A DNA stretch of 5,061 bases from Spirochaetales bacterium (GTDB lineage Bacteria > Spirochaetota > Spirochaetia > Treponematales > UBA12059), in contig JAFGUM010000398.1 in the NCBI GenBank assembly GCA_016938515.1, positions 1 to 5,061 on the forward strand. The letters are read 5' to 3'. The notes under the pieces are model-generated. The model searched no databases. It was not told where the DNA came from and worked only from the letters and a program-made list of their open reading frames with translations. Of the stretch, positions 1 through 5,022 are shown piece after piece. Both the position numbers and the translations under genes were made by a program. How positions within the stretch are numbered: position 1 is the first letter of the stretch; each line of letters begins with the position of its first letter.

Positions 1-45
1 GCTTGCGCTTTTCCGGAGAAAAAATGAAAAATCGTACGTGTAAAT
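1..45 (-). terminator. Possible U-tract terminator downstream of tRNA-Arg
   Basis: Read on the minus strand, the bases just after the tRNA contain two T-tracts, one of five (27-31) and one of six (19-24), separated by CA. No separate GC-rich hairpin precedes them. If they terminate transcription, the folded tRNA itself would have to supply the structure. This is a weak call based only on the T-tracts and their position. The rest of the left edge of the window holds no gene I can support. Confidence 0.3.
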
Positions 46-119
46 TGATCCGGGCGGGAATCGAACCCACGACCTATTGCTTAGGAGGCAATCGCTCTAT
101 CCAACTGAGCTACCGGACC
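46..119 (-). tRNA. tRNA-Arg (anticodon CCT)
   Basis: The minus strand folds into a complete cloverleaf. The acceptor stem GGTCCGG pairs with CCGGATC (one G-U pair) and is followed by discriminator base A. The D stem is GCTC/GAGC, and the anticodon stem is ATTGC/GCAAT around the seven-base loop CTCCTAA, giving anticodon CCT, which reads the arginine codon AGG. The T arm is GTGGG-TTCGATT-CCCGC. The gene end is followed by ATTTA, so CCA is not encoded and must be added by CCA-adding enzyme. It lies 34 bases after the stop codon of the upstream cyclase gene on the same strand, but has its own promoter (129-157), so it need not depend on read-through. Confidence 0.97.
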
Positions 120-129
120 GCTGCGCGAT

Positions 130-157
130 CTTAAAATGAAGGGGCTGTGCCTGTCAA
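130..157 (-). promoter_or_regulatory. Promoter of tRNA-Arg, overlapping the cyclase stop codon
   Basis: On the minus strand there is a perfect -35 box TTGACA (157-152), a 16-base spacer, and a -10-like TTTAAG (135-130, four of six matches). Transcription would start about 3-5 bases before the mature tRNA. The stretch between the -10 box and the tRNA is rich in GC (GATCGCGCAGC), the kind of discriminator associated with stringent control of stable RNA genes in other bacteria. The TGA stop of the cyclase (156-154) lies inside the -35 box, so the two genes are tightly packed. Confidence 0.65.
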
Positions 158-2538
158 CGTCCGGCTTCGTCGCCTTCGGTATCGTCAGCGTTTTTAACCG
201 CGCCATCAGCGGCTGGGAGCTTCTGTCGCGCGTCGGCTTCTGCCGCCAGGCGCTCTAGCTCCTCATAGGGATCCGCTGATGTTTCCGCGTACCCGGTGCG
301 AAGGTCGTCGAGGTAGCCAGACAGCTCGCCAGCTTTGGCGCGAAGCTCTTCCATGGCCAGACGCTCTCCCGTTTCCGGCAGAGCCTTCATTCGTGCCATG
401 TCTATTTTAATCTGTTTGAGCGCGTTTGCCGAAGAGCTGAGCCTGAGCCGCAGGACTTCCCGCTGATCTTCCAGGTCGTGTGCTGCTTTTTCTTGCCGTT
501 CTATCTCGGCGATTGACTTGCCGTACTCGGCTTTGAGCGTCTGGCTGGTGGTTTCGGAGCGCTGTCGTTCCAGCTTTTCCCTGTCGCGAAGCAGCTCTCC
601 CGTAGGAATACTGGCTACGATTCCGTCTATCTCGTTTACGGATTGTGACAAGAGCTTTACCTGCTCGACGTAGCGGTTGAGCATGGGTATCATGTCCTTG
701 CCAAACTCGTCTGAGCCTTTGCCCGCCTTGATGTCCTTGACTATGTCATCCCTGATCGAGGCGACCTCCGCGTACACCGACGCGTACGGCCCCGCGCCCG
801 CCGCGGTGCGACGGTTTTTGCCTGAATGGAACAGGTCTCGCCACGAGTCTACGCCGAGCAGCCGCCACAGTTTCTTTTCAAGGCTCCTCATCGTCCCCGG
901 GTAGGAGATGATGTGGCCGAGGAAGCTCAGCGCCATGATGCCAGATGGAATGGCCGCCCACAGGAAGCCAGGTGACGTTATCAGGTTGATCGTAAAGAGG
1001 AGCGGCGGCACCGATAGTACGCTGGCGAAATGCATCGCCATGCCATCCCTGACGCGGTTTATCTTTTTATAGATGTCGAGAGCATTAGGCGGCAAGTCGG
1101 GCAGCTTGCCTGCTTCCGCTGCCTTGGCCCTGCCGCGGAGCATCGCAAAAAAGCCGCTTACCACTCCCGTTCCCCACGCGGCGCTCACGATGGGAGCCCA
1201 CATGAAGCCGGGAACGATGTTCAGGTTGATGTACCATAGAAAAGCGTTGACGCCGATGAACGACAACAGGTTGCCCACAAACCCTGAGGACGCTTTTTGT
1301 GCTCTCGCCTCAAGCTTGTCGCGGTACCTGGAAAAATCGGTCTCGAGTTCTTCGGAACCAGGCTTGAAGTGCTCGGAATCACGTAACTCGGCGTCCCACT
1401 TGCCGGTCGCCACCTCTTCCGCGTGTCTCTTGTATTCTTCCTTGATGGCGCGCTTCTCGTCCAGGACGGTCTCGATCTTGGTGGCTGCCTGGCTGAATTT
1501 ACGGACGGCTTGCTCAGCGCGACCATCACCATGGCGCCCACGAGCTCCACCATCCCGGTAGCCGCCATGATTTCCCCAGGATCCATGCCATTCGCGCGAT
1601 CCGGATTTCTGCCAGTCGTTGACGCTGTTTTCAATAGCCCTGGCTATGCCTTCGACGGCGCGTCCTATGTCTGCCGCGAGGTCAGACGATGATTGCCCCG
1701 CCGCTGTTCCCGACTGGCTCTGCCCAGCCTGCGGAACCCGCTTTTGCACGAGTCCCCGTTCGGCCATAGAGGCTATAACTTCGCGCGCTTCAACGCCGTA
1801 CGCACCGTAGCGCTCGAGCGCTTCGTCTACGGTTAGACGCCGCCCCATGGTCTTGGTGTCGTTGAGAATAGCCGTTCTAATATCGTTGAGCACGGCTTTC
1901 GCGGCTTCGGGGTCGTACCCGCGCTCGGCGGGTGACGCTGTTCCGGGTAATGGCTTTGCCGCCGCTACGGGGAATCCTGGGCGTGGTTTATCGTGGTCTG
2001 GATCAAACTCCACGTTGGGGCTGGTTATTTCGTACGCGTGGATTTCCTTGGTGATGTTCTTGAGGGAAACCCGGCCCAGTTTCTCCGCCCTGAAGTCTAT
2101 CTTGTTTATGACCTGGTTGTAGACGTCCTGTGAAAAGCAGACGCAGCCGGGTTTCGCGAAAGATTGCAAGCGGCTGGCTATATTGATGCCCTCGCCGAGA
2201 GCGTCATTCTCGAAGAAATAGATGTCGCCAAGGTGCAGTCCAATGCGCAAAAGGAGAATCTTACCGGGATTCGCCTTGTTGTGGGTGTAGAGAGCTTCCT
2301 GGATGTCCATCGCGCACTGCAAGGCTTCGACGGTGTTTCTGAAATCGACGAGGAAGGCGTCTCCAATCGTCTTGATGACGGTTCCGTGTCGTTTTTCGGC
2401 TAGTTGTGTAACGATGGCGTTGTGTAGATGCAGAAGCTCAAGCGTACCCGACTCGTTCTGCTCCATCATGCGTGAGAACCCGACTATATCGGTGTACATG
2501 ATCGCGGCGAGGCGATAGTCTTTTTGTTCCATACTCAC
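154..2538 (-). CDS. Class III adenylate cyclase with winged-helix-like region, two 2TM domains and C-terminal coiled coil
   Basis: This 794-residue protein should make cAMP from ATP. The N-terminal class III catalytic domain spans about residues 9-172. It shows both metal-binding aspartates (D17 in YTDIVGFS and D60 in TIGDAF), the adenine-selecting pair K56 and D112, and the transition-state pair N119 and R123 in INIASRL, so a homodimer could form two complete active sites. Residues 205-268 resemble a winged helix (TVDEALERYG...IASMAERGLV). A Gly/His-rich linker follows (about 311-341), then a charged helix, two copies of a 2TM-like membrane domain (about 418-470 and 495-557), and a long coiled-coil tail (about 622-775). 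Four membrane helices would leave both ends in the cytoplasm. The start is GTG at 2538 or ATG at 2532, neither with a Shine-Dalgarno site; a promoter just upstream suggests a leaderless mRNA. It lies 72 bases downstream of the RNB gene on the same strand. The catalytic assignment is strong; the regulatory input is unknown. Confidence 0.93.
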   Translation of the reverse strand: MSMEQKDYRLAAIMYTDIVGFSRMMEQNESGTLELLHLHNAIVTQLAEKRHGTVIKTIGDAFLVDFRNTVEALQCAMDIQEALYTHNKANPGKILLLRIGLHLGDIYFFENDALGEGINIASRLQSFAKPGCVCFSQDVYNQVINKIDFRAEKLGRVSLKNITKEIHAYEITSPNVEFDPDHDKPRPGFPVAAAKPLPGTASPAERGYDPEAAKAVLNDIRTAILNDTKTMGRRLTVDEALERYGAYGVEAREVIASMAERGLVQKRVPQAGQSQSGTAAGQSSSDLAADIGRAVEGIARAIENSVNDWQKSGSREWHGSWGNHGGYRDGGARGRHGDGRAEQAVRKFSQAATKIETVLDEKRAIKEEYKRHAEEVATGKWDAELRDSEHFKPGSEELETDFSRYRDKLEARAQKASSGFVGNLLSFIGVNAFLWYINLNIVPGFMWAPIVSAAWGTGVVSGFFAMLRGRAKAAEAGKLPDLPPNALDIYKKINRVRDGMAMHFASVLSVPPLLFTINLITSPGFLWAAIPSGIMALSFLGHIISYPGTMRSLEKKLWRLLGVDSWRDLFHSGKNRRTAAGAGPYASVYAEVASIRDDIVKDIKAGKGSDEFGKDMIPMLNRYVEQVKLLSQSVNEIDGIVASIPTGELLRDREKLERQRSETTSQTLKAEYGKSIAEIERQEKAAHDLEDQREVLRLRLSSSANALKQIKIDMARMKALPETGERLAMEELRAKAGELSGYLDDLRTGYAETSADPYEELERLAAEADARQKLPAADGAVKNADDTEGDEAGR

Positions 2539-2544
2539 GCCGAC

Positions 2545-2573
2545 AGCATAAATCAGCCCGGGCTCATGGTCAA
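2545..2573 (-). promoter_or_regulatory. Cyclase promoter with palindrome in the spacer
   Basis: The minus strand reads TTGACC (2573-2568, five of six matches to the -35 consensus), a 17-base spacer, then TATGCT (2550-2545, four of six matches to the -10 consensus). Conventional spacing puts +1 at about 2538, the first base of the GTG start codon. The spacer contains the ten-base perfect palindrome AGCCCGGGCT (2555-2564), which would be well placed as an operator. The promoter lies in the gap after the RNB gene, so the cyclase can be expressed on its own as well as by read-through. Confidence 0.6.
2555..2564. promoter_or_regulatory. Palindrome AGCCCGGGCT, candidate operator of the cyclase gene
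   Basis: This is a perfect ten-base palindrome between the -35 and -10 boxes of the cyclase promoter. Its core GCCCGGGC followed by T-N-A-T recurs at 4489-4500 in the divergent promoter region. I found no further exact GCCCGGGC on reading the rest of the window. A bound protein here would block RNA polymerase. The operator role is inferred from position and symmetry only. Confidence 0.35.
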
Positions 2574-2610
2574 CTGAGCAACCAAGGAGGTTTTGATCCG
2601 TGAGCCAACG

Positions 2611-4431
2611 TCAGACGAGGGCAAACCTGGCATCGAGGCGTGGCAGATCCGCGGTAAGGAACCTGATTGGTACCGTGCTGTTGAGTTCGAGCCCCGATGC
2701 TCTCACCCTGGTTTCGAGACCCACCTCGGAGACGTACAGTAGCGCTTCGCCACCTCCGCTCTGCACCACGATGCCACTGGATTCCCATCCTGGGCGGTCC
2801 AGCAGCCACGCGAGGGTCCAGTGGAGTTCGCTCTGACGCTCAGCCCGACGAACCGCCTGGCCTCCAGCCGCCGCCTTGCCCAGTCGCATGGATAGCTCGT
2901 CTGCTGGAAGCGGGGGCGGCGAGTTGTTGCCAGCTTCCGCCATGATGGCCGCACGGGCCTGCTGGTGTCCGAGAAGGTCGCCGTAGCGGCGCAGCGGGCT
3001 GGTGGCCTGCGCGTACATCGTTACGCCCAGGCCCTGATGGGCTCGCGGCTGCACCCCGGCTACGCCGGCTCGCATCAGCCTGCGCTTGGCGAATTCGCCA
3101 GCCAGCCCGGGGGGCAGGTCTTCCCGGGAGCCGGGGGCTTCCTGGCTGTAGTACGGAAACGGCAGGCTCCTGTCAAAAGCCCAGCGAGCCAGACCCTCAC
3201 CGGCGAGTACCATCATTTCGCGGACGACGGCGCTGGAAGCGAAGCGCGGCACCGGCGCGACGCGCGGCTCGCCGTCTTGTACCCATACGCGCAACTCGGG
3301 AATGTCTATGTCGATGGCGCCGTTGCGCTGCCGGTACGCGGAGCGTATGGCTGCCAGTCTGGCCAATTCCGCGAGGGGACCCGCCGAGAGCAGCGCATCG
3401 GCTTCGCCGTACGATTTTCTCGTAACTCTAACGGTACTTGGAACGACCCTGACATCGGTGATGAGCCCGGCGTCGTCGATGCTGAGGCGAAACGACAAGG
3501 CGCGGGAAGTGTCGCTCAGGCCCAGGCCAAAGCGCGTCAGCGCTTCGTCTGGCAGCATGGGTATGGTCCCTTCGGGCAGGTATAACGTACCGGACCTGTC
3601 CGAGGCTTCTACGTCTGCGGGGCTTCCTGGCGCGATGGCGCTGGCGGGGTCAGCTACGTGTACCCACACCGCTTCGCCGTCCCACGAAATAGCGTCGTCG
3701 GGGTCGTGGCTCCACGCGTTGTCAATGGCCCACGCGTCCATCCCTGTCAGATCAACGCGGCTTTCATCGTTGTTCGGCCCCAGGTTGAGCTCGGGGGCTC
3801 GCGAGGGGTGGCCGGAACGCGCCGGATGCGGGTTGACGCGGCTCGTCCACAAGCCTGCTTGTAGTAACCACGCGTGGGCTGACTCCGGCGAGTCACCAGC
3901 GCCTACGTCTGCGGCTGTTCTGGACTTGTTCGTGCGTCCCAGCGCGAGCGCTTCGATCTCGCCCCAGAAGCGTTCGTCTCCTGGCTCCAGACGAAACGCC
4001 TTAGCCCGTTCTATAAACGCGGCGCGTTCTGCGGCTTCGTTTTCTTTTCGCGAGCGTTTGCTCTCCCATGCGGCTCGCTCCTGGGCGTCCAGTGCGGTAA
4101 TTGCTTCACCGTCTGCCCTGAAAAGCGGGCTGTCAACGGCGGCGAGCCTGCACGCGAGCAGTTCCGCCGGGCCCGTTGCTCCAAAGGCGAGTTCAGCCAG
4201 TTCTGCCAGACTCAGTGTAGATCCGGTCGTCATTTCCCAGGCGGTCTCGAACTCGCCACCCGCAGCGGGCTCTGGTACGATCTTGACAGGACCTTGATGG
4301 ATCAGCTCTACGTCCTTGTCCCGGACGCGTACCGAGGGACCCGCGCTGAACGACAGTTGTATGCGATCTCCGTCTCTCGTAACGACAGCGGGCTTCAACT
4401 TGTACAGTACCAGCGATCCATCGCGAATCAT
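2611..4431 (-). CDS. Exoribonuclease of the RNase II/R (RNB) family
   Basis: This 606-residue enzyme should degrade single-stranded RNA in the 3' to 5' direction in the cytoplasm. The RNB domain (about residues 225-495) keeps the acidic cluster with the exact spacing of E. coli RNase II D201/D207/D209/D210: D237, D243, D245 and D246 in DNAWSHDPDDAI. It also has VHVADPA, the RNA-clamping tyrosine Y284 in LYLPEGTIPMLP (matching Y253), E405 in REMMVLAGE (matching E390), and the TSPLRRYGDL signature with R481/R482. The N-terminus begins with a small beta-rich segment (GSLVLYK...VRVRDKDVELI) and a helical region of about residues 72-165, rather than obvious cold-shock domains. This resembles the winged-helix RNase II type of Deinococcus and cyanobacteria. 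The C-terminus (about 545-606) looks like a short S1-like barrel. ATG at 4431 is chosen because AAAGGAA lies just upstream (4442-4436); the frame stays open further upstream only across the promoter and the opposite gene. Confidence 0.92.
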   Translation of the reverse strand: MIRDGSLVLYKLKPAVVTRDGDRIQLSFSAGPSVRVRDKDVELIHQGPVKIVPEPAAGGEFETAWEMTTGSTLSLAELAELAFGATGPAELLACRLAAVDSPLFRADGEAITALDAQERAAWESKRSRKENEAAERAAFIERAKAFRLEPGDERFWGEIEALALGRTNKSRTAADVGAGDSPESAHAWLLQAGLWTSRVNPHPARSGHPSRAPELNLGPNNDESRVDLTGMDAWAIDNAWSHDPDDAISWDGEAVWVHVADPASAIAPGSPADVEASDRSGTLYLPEGTIPMLPDEALTRFGLGLSDTSRALSFRLSIDDAGLITDVRVVPSTVRVTRKSYGEADALLSAGPLAELARLAAIRSAYRQRNGAIDIDIPELRVWVQDGEPRVAPVPRFASSAVVREMMVLAGEGLARWAFDRSLPFPYYSQEAPGSREDLPPGLAGEFAKRRLMRAGVAGVQPRAHQGLGVTMYAQATSPLRRYGDLLGHQQARAAIMAEAGNNSPPPLPADELSMRLGKAAAGGQAVRRAERQSELHWTLAWLLDRPGWESSGIVVQSGGGEALLYVSEVGLETRVRASGLELNSTVPIRFLTADLPRLDARFALV

Positions 4432-4435
4432 GGCG

Positions 4436-4442
4436 TTCCTTT
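4436..4442 (-). promoter_or_regulatory. Ribosome binding site deciding the RNB start
   Basis: On the minus strand AAAGGAA precedes ATG at 4431 by four bases. It supports this start over the many in-frame codons further upstream, which run through the divergent promoter region and antisense to the small membrane protein gene. Confidence 0.75.
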
Positions 4443-4458
4443 CATAAGTCCAGTCGCC

Positions 4459-4487
4459 AGTATACGGTTGCCCGCGCAACGAGGCAA
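4459..4487 (-). promoter_or_regulatory. Promoter of the RNB exoribonuclease gene
   Basis: The minus strand shows TTGCCT (4487-4482, four of six), a 17-base spacer, and TATACT (4464-4459, five of six). The predicted start near 4452 gives a leader of about 20 bases containing the AAAGGAA ribosome site. The spacer contains the inverted repeat GTTGC-CCGC-GCAAC (4467-4480), which fills most of it. Confidence 0.55.
4467..4480. repeat. Inverted repeat in the RNB promoter spacer
   Basis: Two perfect five-base arms, GTTGC and GCAAC, are separated by CCGC. They sit between the -35 and -10 boxes of the RNB promoter. A further GCAAC follows in direct orientation at 4484-4488, overlapping the -35 box. 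The repeat could be an operator, but short arms in GC-rich DNA can occur by chance. Confidence 0.35.
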
Positions 4488-4488
4488 C

Positions 4489-4496
4489 GCCCGGGC
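4489..4496. promoter_or_regulatory. Palindrome GCCCGGGC between the divergent -35 boxes
   Basis: This perfect eight-base palindrome lies between the -35 box of the RNB promoter (4482-4487) and the -35 box of the small membrane protein promoter (4500-4505). It repeats the core and right flank of the palindrome in the cyclase promoter (2556-2567). A protein bound here could act on both divergent genes. The role is inferred. Confidence 0.35.
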
Positions 4497-4499
4497 TTA

Positions 4500-4527
4500 T
4501 TGACGAAACGTCCGTTTCGGGTATCCT
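4500..4527 (+). promoter_or_regulatory. Promoter of the small membrane protein gene
   Basis: The plus strand shows TTGACG (4500-4505, five of six), a 16-base spacer, and TATCCT (4522-4527, four of six). The start would fall near 4534, giving a leader of about 48 bases that contains the hairpin at 4540-4558 and the ribosome site GGAGG. A 16-base inverted repeat occupies 4504-4519, between the two boxes. Confidence 0.55.
4504..4519. promoter_or_regulatory. Inverted repeat CGAAACG-TC-CGTTTCG, candidate operator
   Basis: Two perfect seven-base arms with a two-base centre lie almost exactly between the -35 and -10 boxes of the plus-strand promoter. Perfect arms of this length with so small a gap are unlikely to be chance in so short a region, and the location is typical of a repressor site. 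No regulator is encoded nearby, apart from the unproved winged-helix region of the cyclase. Confidence 0.5.
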
Positions 4528-4539
4528 TATACGCGCACT

Positions 4540-4558
4540 GTTCCGGCATAGCCGGAAC
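4540..4558 (+). repeat. Perfect hairpin in the 5' leader of the small membrane protein gene
   Basis: Eight-base arms GTTCCGGC and GCCGGAAC pair perfectly around the triloop ATA. The hairpin would lie about six bases from the predicted transcript start and ends 13 bases before the ribosome site. No T-run follows, so it is not a standard terminator. It could stabilise the 5' end of the mRNA or be a second protein-binding site in DNA. Confidence 0.6.
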
Positions 4559-4581
4559 CTTCGCACAATCTGGAGGTAGTC

Positions 4582-4839
4582 ATGGTCGCTTTGATAGTGG
4601 GATTCCTGTGTATTGCTTTTGCCGTTTTCGCGAGCGTCCCCGGTCCGCTGGGCTGGTGGCAGGACGTTCTGGCCTTCCTTCGCGGTTCCGTGCCCGTGAT
4701 GGCGGCGTTTATAGGGCTCATTGCGGTCTTCATCGGCATCGCCGACATCAAGGACAGAATGGAAGCTAAAAAAGAAGAAGCGGAAGAAGCGGCAAGCCAG
4801 AAGAAGGAAGAATCCGCTGATACCGAAAAAAAAGACTGA
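4582..4839 (+). CDS. Small membrane protein with two transmembrane helices and a charged cytoplasmic tail
   Basis: This 85-residue protein has unknown function. It shows two hydrophobic helices, about residues 2-20 (ALIVGFLCIAFAVFASVPG) and 37-55 (VPVMAAFIGLIAVFIGIAD). They are joined by a short loop with PGPLGWW, and a tail from about residue 56 is made almost entirely of Lys, Glu, Ala, Asp and Ser. The first helix has no cleavage site I can recognise, so it should act as an anchor. Two helices with the basic/acidic tail suggest a hairpin in the inner membrane with the tail in the cytoplasm. A strong GGAGG (4572-4576) lies five bases before the ATG, and a promoter with an inverted repeat lies upstream, so expression is well supported. 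From memory, similar short proteins (helix-loop-helix ending in GIADIKD, then KKEEAE) occur in spirochaetes; this is recollection, not a search. The gene is divergent from the RNB gene. Confidence 0.85.
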   Translation: MVALIVGFLCIAFAVFASVPGPLGWWQDVLAFLRGSVPVMAAFIGLIAVFIGIADIKDRMEAKKEEAEEAASQKKEESADTEKKD

Positions 4840-5022
4840 AAAGCCTGTCTGTTCGTACCGGCTCCAGCCCGCCGCAGAGCCAAGCTGGTACAAACCCAGG
4901 TTTGATGCGCATACCCTGAGGCCCAAGAATCCTGCCACGTGCCGTCAGTCATGGCGGCTGTGCACTATGGCCGTACCTGGGAGCCTGTCGGACTTAGGAT
5001 CTTGACCCAGCGAAGGCGAGCC
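4840..5022. other. Intergenic region with possible RNA structure, leader of the next gene
   Basis: No gene or clear intrinsic terminator is seen in these 183 bases. A hairpin can form at 4855-4891: GTACC (4855-4859) with GGTAC (4887-4891), and GGCTC (4860-4864) with GAGCC (4877-4881), leaving AAGCT bulged. A palindrome ATGCGCAT lies at 4905-4912. Two longer-range pairings are possible, CCCAGGT (4895-4901) with ACCTGGG (4975-4981), and CAAGAATCCT (4924-4933) with AGGATCTTG (4996-5004, one bulge); they cross each other, so they would be alternatives or a pseudoknot. A weak promoter candidate is TTGATG (4902-4907), 17 bases, then AAGAAT (4925-4930). I could not match the region to a known riboswitch, 6S, 4.5S, tmRNA or RNase P RNA by eye. 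Confidence 0.35.

Noticed and set aside
1073..1561. 162-codon plus-strand open frame opposite the cyclase
   Set aside because: Ser/Ala/Pro-rich shadow with no domain, antisense to the membrane domains of the cyclase.
2600..2836. 78-codon plus-strand open frame with a strong ribosome-site-like sequence
   Set aside because: Rejected as a gene because the translation looks like an RNB antisense shadow, but the AAGGAGG itself is kept as a low-interest finding.
3302..4297. 331-codon plus-strand open frame opposite the RNB gene
   Set aside because: It is Ser/Ala/Arg-rich with no recognisable motif, no ribosome site, and lies wholly antisense to a gene with intact catalytic motifs; it is a GC-driven shadow.
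4855..4891. Intrinsic terminator for the small membrane protein gene
   Set aside because: A stem can form, but it has a five-base bulge and no T-run follows (CAAACCC), so it does not meet the usual form.
4432..4938. Upstream extension of the RNB reading frame to a 775-residue protein
   Set aside because: The extension runs through the divergent promoter region and antisense to the small membrane protein gene. Its translation is Phe-rich and low in family-like sequence, and ATG 4431 has a good ribosome site and matches the expected N-terminus.
4527..4952. 141-codon minus-strand open frame opposite the small membrane protein
   Set aside because: Complementary to a well-supported gene with promoter and strong ribosome site; composition is typical of an antisense shadow.
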